A stretch of 64,000 nucleotides of DNA from Maribacter antarcticus DSM 21422 (GTDB taxonomy: Bacteria > Bacteroidota > Bacteroidia > Flavobacteriales > Flavobacteriaceae): NCBI RefSeq assembly GCF_000621125.1, contig NZ_JHZC01000006.1:62001-126000 (forward strand). Reading direction: 5' to 3'. Shown here one piece after another: positions 48,410 through 57,388 of this stretch. Below the pieces are notes generated by a model. That model was not told where the DNA came from, did not search any database, and worked only from the letters and a program-made list of their open reading frames with translations. Each line of letters starts with the position of its first letter. Position 1 is the first letter of the stretch. Made by a program: the position numbers and the translations under genes.

Positions 48410-49374
48410 CATGTTCGTTGAGGCTTTTCATCGGAGGTATTGTTGTTTGCCGTTTTTTCTTCTTCGATTTCAGGTTGCTTTAAAACTTCAAATTGGAAAA
48501 TATCATTTCTTGAATAATGTCCAATAACATCAAAATCCAACTTACTCGATTTAATTTCTTCTAAATCTATTTCTGTAACTAAGGCACCTGTTTCATCAAA
48601 TAAAGGTCCAGCTATTAGTTTGCCTAAAGGAGAAACAATGACACTTCCTCCACGGCACATGTTTTCTGGTTCATCTTGCACTAAAGATTGATATTTATCA
48701 GGATACATTGATTTTGTAAAAAACTGGTTACAGCCTAAAACAAAACATCGACCTTCCAAAGCAATATGCTGCATCGTAGCAGTCCACTCTTCTCTTGAAT
48801 CTGCTGTTGGAGCTATATAAATCTCAATTCCTTTTTTGTACATAGCCATTCTCGCTAAAGGCATATAATTTTCCCAACAAATAAGTCCTCCAAGCTTTCC
48901 TATTTTAGTTTGATACGTGACTAAAGATTTACCATCAGCTTCACTCCAAATAATTCTTTCCGAACCCGTCGGTTTAATTTTTCTATGTACACCTAATAGA
49001 CCATCTGTGGGAGAAATATACAGCATGGAACAATATAAACTCCCATGTGTATTTTCCTTTTCAGTAACTCCAATTACCATGTAGACATCTTGTGATTTTG
49101 AGAGCTTTTCAAGCCTTTGTAAATCTTCACTTTTTATATCTATGCTGTTTTTGTAATATTCTAAATACAGATTCCTTCCTTCATTTGTCCTGCTTCCAAT
49201 TGTAGCACCAAAAGAAAACCCTCTTGGATAACCTGGAATAAATGATTCAGGAAAAACAATTAATTTACAATCTTGTTTTGCGTATTTCTTGGTAAGTTGT
49301 TCCACTTTATCTATCGTTTTTTCCTTATCGAAGAAAATAGGGCTATCCTGAATTAAGCATACTTTTAATTTCAT
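48409..49374 (-). CDS. Nitrilase (carbon-nitrogen hydrolase)
   Basis: 321 residues with the catalytic triad of the branch 1 nitrilases: Glu43 in FPESFIPGYPRGFSFG, Lys132 in HRKIKPTGSER and Cys166 in GLICWENYMP. The length of the PESFIPGYP and CWEN blocks fits true nitrilases (nitrile to acid and ammonia) better than amidases. The C-terminal 20 residues are a charged, low-complexity tail. It is the last gene of a minus-strand set with dgcA-like, dgcN-like and a dead DD-dipeptidase, with a 160-base gap to the latter. The natural substrate is unknown; a role in D-amino-acid or amide catabolism is only suggested by the neighbours. Confidence 0.9.
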   Translation of the reverse strand: MKLKVCLIQDSPIFFDKEKTIDKVEQLTKKYAKQDCKLIVFPESFIPGYPRGFSFGATIGSRTNEGRNLYLEYYKNSIDIKSEDLQRLEKLSKSQDVYMVIGVTEKENTHGSLYCSMLYISPTDGLLGVHRKIKPTGSERIIWSEADGKSLVTYQTKIGKLGGLICWENYMPLARMAMYKKGIEIYIAPTADSREEWTATMQHIALEGRCFVLGCNQFFTKSMYPDKYQSLVQDEPENMCRGGSVIVSPLGKLIAGPLFDETGALVTEIDLEEIKSSKLDFDVIGHYSRNDIFQFEVLKQPEIEEEKTANNNTSDEKPQRT

Positions 49375-49536
49375 TTATTTGCTATTTTTTTAAATGGCAG
49401 GCAAGGTTTATATGCATGAGCCGCTGCTTTTTTTGGCATGAAACATTAAAGGCACAAAACGTCTCAAGAAATTTAAGTAAAATTTTCCTAAAGAAAACTG
49501 ACTCTACAATGTATTATGTATGGTATTACCTGACGT

Positions 49537-50191
49537 TTATTTTATTTCTGAAAATTGAATATTCTGAATTCGATATGTTTGCCAAGTATGATAGTCATAA
49601 TGCCACCATTCATATTCATAAACTGTAAAACCATTATTCTCCATTTCACTTTTAAGTAAACTTCTAAACTTACGTTGTTCTGCTGTTAAGCCTTTATAAT
49701 TTATATCAGAGCCGTTCAATCATTTCATCGTATTGTCCTGTCATTTGAACTTCTTTGCCAGATTCAAGTTCATATAAATTAAGTCAATTGCATAACCTTC
49801 ATTACGCCTTGAGCCTTCTTTTGGGTTGGCCACAAATTTTTTATTTTTGAAGTATAATATATCCCAAAATAATTTAGTAGCACTCCAAGGGCGATTTCCA
49901 TCAAAAATAAGTAGACCATACATACCCTAAAAGTTTTAACTCTTCATTTACTTTTTCTATAGCTTCGGCTGTGGGTCTTTTCAAAAATGCTCTTGCTTCT
50001 TTATAAACTGATTGTTCTAAAATATTGTTGTTTGTCGCATACCTAATATCCAAATGGATGGTTGAATCTAATTTTAACAACTTTACTAAATCCGACGTTT
50101 TAAAATCCCCTTTTTCATAAGGTGGTTTTGGTGCACAACTAGTTGGTAGTGAAAGGTATATCAAAAAAAAAGTCGAAAAGAGGCAACTCAA
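49537..50191 (-). pseudogene. VanX/DdpX-type D-Ala-D-Ala dipeptidase, frameshifted
   Basis: The product is a lipoprotein-type M15D dipeptidase in pieces. The N-terminal part (lipobox LPTSC, then STIHLDIRYATNNN) runs to LKLLGY. A 4-base tandem duplication (TATG TATG near 49917-49924) then breaks the frame. The next piece has LLIFDGNRPWSATKLFWDI and GSRRNEGYAIDL. About one base is then missing before a piece reading GKEVQMTGQYDEMIER, and one base is extra before the end piece YEYEWWHYDYHTW. Besides three frameshifts, the zinc ligand His of the SxHxxGxAxD motif is Arg, while the Asp and the EWWH ligands remain. Start at a TTG (50191) or slightly upstream. Confidence 0.85.
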
Positions 50192-50268
50192 TTTTTTGAA
50201 ATTTAGAAAGTTATTTATTATTTACGTATAAGCTGCGGTAAGTTTTTAGAATAACAAAGCGTAAAATT

Positions 50269-51294
50269 CTATTTAATATTAAATGCTATTTCCAAGTAAT
50301 CTATTATTTTTTTAGTACCATTTTTAAGCGAATCAACGCATGGTAACCCAATTTTTTGAGAAAGATTATCAAGGTACTTTTTACGCTCTTCTGGGGTAAG
50401 TTGTGCTGTATTCACACTCACTCCTACACATCTAATTTCTTTATTTGTCAGTTTTCCTATCTGTATAGTTCGCTCTATTAGTTCACGTATCGTGGGCAAA
50501 GGAAAATTATCCCATCCCATCATATGCTTTCTATTAGCTTCGTGACAAACAACAAAAGCATCAGGTTGCGAACCTACCAATAGCCCCATGCTTACGGCTC
50601 CATAACCAGGGTGAAAAATACTCCCTTGACCTTCAATAATATCCCAATGTCCAGGATTATTGTCAGGTGATAAAAGTTCAGCTGCGCCTGAAATAAAATC
50701 TGCAACTACAGAATCAATAGGAATTCCTTTTCCAGCTATCATAATCCCTGTTTGACCACTAGCTCTAAAATCAACGTTCATTCCTCTTCCTTTCATATCT
50801 TTTTCCAACGCCAATGCTGTGTATTTTTTTCCTGACGAGCAATCAGTCCCTACAGTAAGAAGTCTCCGTCCTGTACGTTTCTTTCCATTGCCAACTGGGA
50901 TTTGTTCTGGTGGATTGCGCACATCTACTAAACGTGCCCCAGATTGTTCAGCTGCTTCTCTTAGGCGAGGTATCTCTTTTAAACGGGTATGAACGCCTGC
51001 AACAATATCAATACCTTTTAGCAATGCTTCAACTAAGGTATCTATCCAGATATCAGGAATACCCCCACCTATGGCAGCAGTACCAATAATTAAAGATTTG
51101 ACATTAGCCTCAGTTGCTTCTTTAATTGTCATTGGTGGTAAGCCGAGATCAACAGTGCCTCCTTCAACATTCATTTGCCCTTTACAAAGTGAACGACGCC
51201 ATTCTACTATTCCAAAACCTGTTTTTGCAAAACCATCTATAGTTTCGTCTCCTATAAAAATTAAATAAGGCGCTTTAAGTTCTATTGTTTTCAT
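50269..51294 (-). CDS. DUF1611 / DgcN-like protein
   Basis: 341 residues. The N-terminal half is a Rossmann-like DUF1611_N domain; the C-terminal half is P-loop-like with TVGTDCSSGKKYTALAL near residue 150 and EGQGSIFHPGYG near 220. DgcN-type members act with the epimerase DgcA in D-glutamate catabolism, where DgcN N-acetylates D-glutamate. The gene lies 12 bases downstream of the dgcA-like gene, exactly that pairing. Substrate transfer from the characterised proteins to this one is inference. Confidence 0.85.
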   Translation of the reverse strand: MKTIELKAPYLIFIGDETIDGFAKTGFGIVEWRRSLCKGQMNVEGGTVDLGLPPMTIKEATEANVKSLIIGTAAIGGGIPDIWIDTLVEALLKGIDIVAGVHTRLKEIPRLREAAEQSGARLVDVRNPPEQIPVGNGKKRTGRRLLTVGTDCSSGKKYTALALEKDMKGRGMNVDFRASGQTGIMIAGKGIPIDSVVADFISGAAELLSPDNNPGHWDIIEGQGSIFHPGYGAVSMGLLVGSQPDAFVVCHEANRKHMMGWDNFPLPTIRELIERTIQIGKLTNKEIRCVGVSVNTAQLTPEERKKYLDNLSQKIGLPCVDSLKNGTKKIIDYLEIAFNIK

Positions 51295-51306
51295 TTTTTT
51301 TCACCC

Positions 51307-52425
51307 TTAAATTGTCACTTTACTATCTTGTTCTAAGTCACTTTCATTAAAGGCGGCACCATGACCAATAGCATCTGGCAGATGCAGCAGGCCTCCAATC
51401 TTTTCATCAAAAGATACCCCACCAATTACAGGGTCATTCTTAAAGTGGTAGCAAGAATCTAAATCAATAAAACTAATATTGGGTCGTGCCATTGCCAAAT
51501 GTGCAGCAGCTGACAAACCTAACCTGCTTTCTGCAAAACAACCAATCATACATTTCATTCCTGCAGCTTCTGCAATTGCATTAATTTTAAGTCCTATGTA
51601 AATACCTCCTGATTTACCAAGCTTGATATTAAGGTAATCGACAGCTCCCATTTTTGCCAGCTTCAATGCATCTCTATGATCAAACACGCTTTCATCGGCG
51701 CATATTGGTAAGTTAACTTTTTTCCTTAAACGAGCAAGACCCTCATAATCCCAGACTGCAATAGGTTGCTCTGCATATTGTAAATTTAATTCTTCCATCG
51801 CGTTTATATTGGCTACTGCTGTAGGATAATCCCAACCTTGGTTACTATCCATTTTTAGAGCCATATTAGGTCCTATAAGCTCTCGTACCGCCCTTACATG
51901 AGGTACATCATCCAAACCTGGGCGTCCTACCTTTAATTTAATGGCATTAAATCCAGCTTCAATTATACTTTTTGCTTGCGCTACCGTTTCTTCAACAGTA
52001 CCCTTAATACCTATGGTCAAATCTGTTCTAAGCTCCCTTTGTTCTCCTCCAAGAAACTGGTATAAAGGCATATTAGCAGCTTTGGCTGCAATATCATAAA
52101 GTGCCATGTCAAAAGCCGAGCGAACCGATGGATCGCCAATTGTCACGCTATTGATCTCTTGCATTCTAGATGCTATAGCGAGTGCATTCTTGCCTTTAAT
52201 TAATCTCGCAATAGTTTGCGCAGTAACATAGTTAGTGTCTTGACTATCTCCTGTAATCACTGCGCAAGGGCTGGCTTCTCCCCATCCAACAATACCAGTA
52301 TCAGTAGTAATTTTTATTGCTAAATTATTAGCTGTATCTAAAACCCCGAGTAGTATCCGAATAGGTTGCGTTATTTCAACATTCATTTTAAATATGTCAA
52401 TTTTAAGGATACTTATTTTCATCAT
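51307..52425 (-). CDS. Enolase-superfamily dipeptide epimerase / DgcA-like racemase
   Basis: About 372 residues of the muconate-lactonising-enzyme subgroup. The catalytic KxK lysine lies in FNAIKLKVGRPG near residue 165; metal ligands are in KMDSNQGW, YAEQPI and CADES, and the second base lysine in NIKLGKSGG. This pattern matches L-Ala-D/L-Glu epimerases and the N-acetyl-D-glutamate racemase DgcA. With the DgcN-like protein and a DD-dipeptidase gene (now dead) downstream, recycling of cell-wall D-amino acids or muropeptides is the likely job. The start at 52425 is followed immediately by a second ATG. Confidence 0.88.
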   Translation of the reverse strand: MMKISILKIDIFKMNVEITQPIRILLGVLDTANNLAIKITTDTGIVGWGEASPCAVITGDSQDTNYVTAQTIARLIKGKNALAIASRMQEINSVTIGDPSVRSAFDMALYDIAAKAANMPLYQFLGGEQRELRTDLTIGIKGTVEETVAQAKSIIEAGFNAIKLKVGRPGLDDVPHVRAVRELIGPNMALKMDSNQGWDYPTAVANINAMEELNLQYAEQPIAVWDYEGLARLRKKVNLPICADESVFDHRDALKLAKMGAVDYLNIKLGKSGGIYIGLKINAIAEAAGMKCMIGCFAESRLGLSAAAHLAMARPNISFIDLDSCYHFKNDPVIGGVSFDEKIGGLLHLPDAIGHGAAFNESDLEQDSKVTI

Positions 52426-52707
52426 TTATTCAGTTTTTTATTAGAATTAATAAGCGAAATCCAAATTATTAATATGAATTTTACTATTTATCATTACAGG
52501 TAGCGTCTAGATTATGGTCAACAGCTCAGACAATGAAACATGCTGTTTTTGTCTGCATACGTGTCCAACGTATCTTGTTTTGTAATTATTTCATTTTTTT
52601 AATTGCTAAATCCTACAGACTTTACCACCTCATAAAAATACACAAACCTTTTGTTTAAGCCCGAGACCTTCATTCTTCATAAGTTCTGTTATCTTTTTGT
52701 CATTTTT
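52426..52707. other. Upstream region of the dgcA-like operon
   Basis: About 280 bases without a gene, between the DUF6090 remnant and the operon start. A TAATTTG-like element on the minus strand near 52462-52468 could be a -7 site but is one base short of consensus. A promoter must lie here; I cannot fix it. Confidence 0.3.
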
Positions 52708-53495
52708 TATTCGATTTCACGCTCCAACAGTTTGATTGTCTTTTGTATTTTATCTTTAAGCGTTTGCCCTTCTAAATTGTAAACTCGAGAAAATGTAAAT
52801 ATGAATGTTACCAGGCTTTCAAGACGTGGGGCATTTAAATATATTAAATATTTATTTCTTTAGTGCTTTTTCCTATAGTCAGGGTTTTATATTTTCTTAC
52901 TATGTCTAAAAAACCCATTTTAAGCTCTTATGCTTTCCAAAACAAATAGTTTACGTTGCGTATTATTCCAACTTTTTTTATACTAGGAATGAGTTCAGAA
53001 ATATAGTAGGCATGTTGTATTTACTTAGACTAGCTATAGGCGTTAAAATCCTAAATCTAATGAGAAAGTAACTGCTTTAGGTTATGGTTTCTAATCAATT
53101 TGATAGTTTCTAAATTAACCAAATCAGTTTTGATAGGGTCAAAAGTTGGGTTCATTAAAAAGTGGCAAATATCACTGAAAGAGAGGGACTTGACCATTGG
53201 ATATATCTTTTGAATTAATATCCAAAACGGTAAGACTTTCTGAAATTAATTTACGGCTCATTTTAGTCTTATTTTACAACTGAAGTAGGTTCGCTTTATA
53301 GTCCGTTTTTAGTTGTTTAAGTATTACTTGTTCTTCTTTAATACTTTTATTCTCTTCATTACGTTTATTACTGGTTAAAGCGAACAAAACACCTAGGACC
53401 ATCAGTCCTACTTCTCCAATTGCATACATCAGATATTTGCTAAATTTATTTTCAGTCCGTATTTTTTGACGAACTCTTCTAAAGAATTTTATCAT
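52708..53495 (-). pseudogene. DUF6090 family protein, decayed
   Basis: The N-terminal 73 residues (MIKFFRRVRQKIRTENKFSK, then YAIGEVGLMVLGVLFAL) match the membrane-anchored start of DUF6090 proteins. The frame stops with TAA at 53274, then continues (SRKLISESLTVLD) and, after a frameshift, reads FLMNPTFDPIKTDLVNLETI and LIRNHNLKQLLSH to a stop at 53057. A C-terminal tail, LEGQTLKDKIQKTIKLLERE, ends at 52708. The total span of 788 bases equals the usual gene length, so the gene decayed by point mutations rather than truncation. The middle (52840-53056) is no longer readable. Confidence 0.72.
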
Positions 53496-53723
53496 TGCTT
53501 AGCGGTTTGTCATGATGTTCATTAAGGCAGCGATTGTTATGATTAGTGCGGGGCGGAAATAAGACGGGTTTTCAGGAGCGCACTTAGCACAATCTTAAAA
53601 GCTCTTTTTTAATTGTTTGCTAATAAGCAAAATCCATAAGATTTTGTAGACAACAGAAATATTCACAGAACTTAACTCAAATCCAAAAGCCATATTAATC
53701 ATAAGCTTAGTTGGCCCATGCCT

Positions 53724-54260
53724 TTATGCGCCTAGCTTAATTTTAAAATACTTTGTCCGTTTAATTAGATGAAATTGATAGAAGTTGATTTCATAAAACT
53801 TTATTTTTCTGTAAAGTCCAGTTGATGATTGCATTATAGGTAGGGTATCCAATAGCATTCTTTGATACTTTAGTTGCTTTCCTACCTCAATGGATTTTTC
53901 CAACATTAGTTTTCGAATACAAAATCCGCGTGCCTCCTATTTTAAGTACATTCTTTAATGGACTAATTAACTCTTTTAATTCCCTAATTCCAAAATATCC
54001 TTATTCCAAATTTTTATTTTGATGAGCTATAAAAATTGCTCTTGAATACGGACTTTCTATATTTTTAATTTCTTTATTGCTATTTTGAAATTCTAAGGCA
54101 ACCCTCAATTTGAGATATGTATTCTTTGAATAATTGCATAGCAGCTTTATAGTCTTTTCTGATTTTGCTGCTATCAATTCCACCATAGCAATCAAATATT
54201 TTTTATCTGATGCCTACAACGCTCAGTATTAAATGTGTTTAAATATATTTTATATTGTGT
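53724..54260 (-). pseudogene. Possible TPR-type gene remnant
   Basis: Three short minus-strand pieces in different frames have TPR-like composition: KDYKAAMQLFKEYISQIE (near 54115-54165), YSRAIFIAHQNKNLE followed after a stop by GYFGIRELKELI (near 53965-54045), and LEKSIEVGKQLKYQRMLLDT (near 53845-53905). Together they look like the tail of a tetratricopeptide regulator or sensor that has decayed by frameshifts. I do not recognise a specific family, and chance similarity is possible. Confidence 0.3.
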
Positions 54261-54530
54261 TACACTCCGTTTTTATTTCTCAATATCTTCATCACTATTT
54301 TTAGCTATATTACTTTTTATTTGTTTTGAGAATCTAAGTAAATTAAAGGGTAAACAAGAACGAATAGTAACGTGATTTTGATTGTTTGATTAATGATTGG
54401 TACTACCAACAAAAGTTTAATTTGTTACAATCGAAGTTGTATAGAACGCCTAGTATAACAATAGCCAGGGTTTAAAACTCACTTATTTTTCAGTTTAGCA
54501 CTGAGACAAATTTATAATTTTCTTTAAACT

Positions 54531-54571
54531 GTCAAATTGTCAATTTGACGGACTTTGTTAGTGTGCACTAA
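54531..54571. promoter_or_regulatory. Two adjacent palindromes, operator-like
   Basis: At 54531-54549 a perfect inverted repeat has 9-bp arms (GTCAAATTG and CAATTTGAC) and a one-base spacer. At 54558-54571 a second repeat has 6-bp arms (TTAGTG and CACTAA) around TG. No T-tract follows, so they are not obvious terminators. They lie 90-130 bases past the 3' end of the alpha/beta hydrolase gene, in otherwise gene-free DNA, and the symmetry suggests dimeric DNA-binding sites. Confidence 0.4.
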
Positions 54572-54658
54572 CTTTCGGTTTGACATTTGACCCTTATTAT
54601 TCTTATACTTCTTTGTTACCTGCTGGTTTTTGAAGCCACTAAGTTAGATGGCGATTTT

Positions 54659-56068
54659 CTATTTCAATGATGTGTTTTTATCACTTATTGTTTTATTTTT
54701 TATAGGATGTCCTCTCTTAAATTTGGAAACAACTGATGCAAAACTATCTGGGGCAAAAAGAGCTATAAAATGTGGTGCATCTGTGACCTTTATAAAAGTT
54801 ACAAGATTATTTTTTGATAGTTGCTCAAAATTACGAATGGCACCAGAAATATGAGTTTTAGGGTCTAAGGTTCCGTGTATAATTAAAGTTGGCGGCATAT
54901 TCTCAGGTGTTTTTCCAAAATATATATCTCGTTTATAAGTAGGCATTGAGTTCTCGGCTATTAAATTTGGTAGCGGACTTGCAAATAATAGATTTTCTGA
55001 TTCTGTGATAACCTCACTCTTTTTCATCTCTGGTCTTAAATTGTTTTCAGAAGATGTAATTACTTGGGTCAGTGGTATAGAGCTCGATGATGATGTGTAT
55101 TTCGCTCCATAATCACTGTAAAATTCTGTGATTTTTTTGATTGCATCGTTTAGGGGTATATAGTTTTCTATAGATAAAGCCTTTATGATTTCTGGTATTT
55201 TGTTACGCACTTTTGGAAAATCCAGCATCATTCCAAAAAGAATAGACAAATCTTGCTTTGGTAAATTTTTAGCAAAATCTGGATTGGTTTTAGATTGCTG
55301 AATGATGTTTTGCAATTGAGAAACTAAAGAGACAGCATCATTAGATTCTAATTTGTCAAAACGTGCTAATACAGAATGTCCAATATTATCAGTAACAATT
55401 GATCTATGACTTAAATCATAATCATCATCATCTTGTAATGGAACAAGTGAATCTAATATTACACCATCTAGTTTTGTTGAATTTAATTGAAGTAGCCGCA
55501 GTACTAATTGTGTTCCATAGGATACACCGTAGATATAACGTTTCCCTTCTCCACTAAAATTATTGATTAACAAATTAAGGTCTTTTGCTGCATTCGTAAT
55601 AGAGAATGCCTGCACGTAAGTTTGATTACTGTACATTTGATTATAACAAGACCCCCATTCATTATTAGCTAGTGAAATCCCATCTGGAGAGTCCATCGCT
55701 TCTTCTTTAGGACATACTTTACTTGAAAGTCCGGTTCCTCTATGATCTGGAACTAAAATATCTAAATGAGGAAATAGTTTTGAAAATTGAGCTATTAAGG
55801 GATATAAACTTGCTCCAGATTCTCCTGGACCTCCTGGAATTAACCAAATAGATCCTTGCCTTTCTTTTACAGATGGAAATTTCCTAACGAACAAATCAAT
55901 AGTTTCATTGTTGTTGGGGTCATAATTTAGCGGTGCTTTTATTATGGAACAAAGTGAGTATTTAAATTCATTAAAATCAGCGCAATCAGTACATTGTGAA
56001 AACTGGGCTTTTACAGTTATTGTAAATAATAAAAGTATTACCAGTATTTTAGTTTTGTTTTTTAACAT
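54659..56068 (-). CDS. Secreted alpha/beta hydrolase, TAP/S33-like
   Basis: 469 residues with a signal peptide ending TVKAQ (about 21). The fold follows the tripeptidyl-aminopeptidase-like hydrolases: oxyanion region LIPGGPGESG near 78, DHRGTGLSS near 110, nucleophile elbow YGVSYGTQ near 186, and the C-terminal LIIHGTLDPKTH (Asp) and DAPHF (His). Such enzymes cleave short peptides or esters in the periplasm. It is the 3'-most gene of the minus-strand cluster beginning at 61589; the 192-base gap before it may carry its own promoter. Substrate unknown. Confidence 0.88.
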   Translation of the reverse strand: MLKNKTKILVILLLFTITVKAQFSQCTDCADFNEFKYSLCSIIKAPLNYDPNNNETIDLFVRKFPSVKERQGSIWLIPGGPGESGASLYPLIAQFSKLFPHLDILVPDHRGTGLSSKVCPKEEAMDSPDGISLANNEWGSCYNQMYSNQTYVQAFSITNAAKDLNLLINNFSGEGKRYIYGVSYGTQLVLRLLQLNSTKLDGVILDSLVPLQDDDDYDLSHRSIVTDNIGHSVLARFDKLESNDAVSLVSQLQNIIQQSKTNPDFAKNLPKQDLSILFGMMLDFPKVRNKIPEIIKALSIENYIPLNDAIKKITEFYSDYGAKYTSSSSSIPLTQVITSSENNLRPEMKKSEVITESENLLFASPLPNLIAENSMPTYKRDIYFGKTPENMPPTLIIHGTLDPKTHISGAIRNFEQLSKNNLVTFIKVTDAPHFIALFAPDSFASVVSKFKRGHPIKNKTISDKNTSLK

Positions 56069-56260
56069 TTTAGATTGGATTTAATAGGTTTATTGATTTT
56101 TACATTAAGTTTATTTTTTTACAGCTTGCAGGTAACAAAGGTGTAATGAACATTTGGTCATTATACCTTCTAATAGGATGTTGTTTATATATAAAACTGC
56201 AGAAATTACTGTTAGGGCTGTTTTTAGGGATATAATTTTCATATTTATACAACTCGTTAT

Positions 56261-57337
56261 TTAATCCGTTAGCTTTCTCAGTATCCATTCTAAGGGTCCA
56301 GAGTTGTAATATTTTTTCCAAATAACTGCAAATACAATACATAGTAAACTAAATACGATTGCATAACCAACTGAAAATTCAATTGAATAATCTCCTATTT
56401 TAGAAGGGTTTATTACTTCAATAATTCCCATTCCAACAATAACGTGTGCTACGTAAAAGGTCAATGCTAATTGGCCCATTTTGTTTAAGGCATCAATGAT
56501 AAAACTACTTTCAAATTTTTTTGCAATTCGTATACATGCTGAAATTAGTGCAAAAGAAATCGAAATACCATTGATCATATACATAGGTAGAGGCGGCATT
56601 GGGTTTGTTCCCAAAATCTCAGTTAGTTCCAAAGCAGCCTCTTGGTTTCCTTCTGATAATAGTAAGATGGACACATAGGACACAACTTGAATAGAAATAA
56701 AAATGATGGAACTTATCCAGAATATTTTTTTCACGAATTTGTCGTTGTGTAAATCCTGTTTTCCGAACCAATAACCAAAGAGCATAAATGCAGTCCACGG
56801 CATTACTGGATGAAAACCATTAAAGAAAAGATTTCTCATAAAACCTTTAAATGTCCAAAAATCTTGATAGTCTAAGGTGTCAAAATCCCAACCGGTCTCG
56901 TAATTCAAAAATGTTATTATAATTGGATATGCTATAATTATGGAGATACCTGAAATTAAGATTGTTCTTTCTTTACACGTTAATAGTACCATTATGATTA
57001 CCATATAAATACCATAAAAATGTAGAATATCTGCTGGCCAAATTGTGATGTATGAAATACCAACAAAGAATAGAAATACGGCTCTTTTCATAATTCTAAT
57101 CCGAACATTTTTTAATTTGGCTTGATCGTCATTTTTAATGGCAGAATTTGTCATTAAAGCAAGACCAACACCAGCTAAAACTACGAAAGTAGCGGCAGCT
57201 TTTCCATCAAAAATACTAGCGAACGATTTTACCCAAGATTGTCCATTTTCGCCAAATATAACTTTGAAATTGACGATAATCATTCCGATAACTGCCAATG
57301 CTCGTGCTACATCTATTCCTATTATTCTTTGTTTCAT
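56261..57337 (-). CDS. DUF418/HGSNAT-like polytopic membrane protein (copy 1)
   Basis: 358 residues with about ten predicted membrane helices. The N-terminus has the heparan-alpha-glucosaminide acetyltransferase-like pattern IGIDVARALAVIGMIIVNF; WPADILHFYG near 100 holds the His found in this family, and the tail GPLEWILRKLT is DUF418-like. The family is predicted to move acyl groups across or within the membrane; the substrate is unknown. It is a clear paralog of the protein at 59805..60932. It lies 51 bases downstream of the fatty-acid-hydroxylase gene. Confidence 0.87.
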   Translation of the reverse strand: MKQRIIGIDVARALAVIGMIIVNFKVIFGENGQSWVKSFASIFDGKAAATFVVLAGVGLALMTNSAIKNDDQAKLKNVRIRIMKRAVFLFFVGISYITIWPADILHFYGIYMVIIMVLLTCKERTILISGISIIIAYPIIITFLNYETGWDFDTLDYQDFWTFKGFMRNLFFNGFHPVMPWTAFMLFGYWFGKQDLHNDKFVKKIFWISSIIFISIQVVSYVSILLLSEGNQEAALELTEILGTNPMPPLPMYMINGISISFALISACIRIAKKFESSFIIDALNKMGQLALTFYVAHVIVGMGIIEVINPSKIGDYSIEFSVGYAIVFSLLCIVFAVIWKKYYNSGPLEWILRKLTD

Positions 57338-57388
57338 TAGGTTTTTTTAGTTTCAAAAAATAGTAATCTATTATCCCACATTATTCGA

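Noticed and set aside
56100-56342. An 80-residue minus-strand frame between the alpha/beta hydrolase and DUF418 copy 1
   Set aside because: It overlaps the 3' end of the DUF418 gene in another frame and has no family likeness or signal; probably a chance frame.
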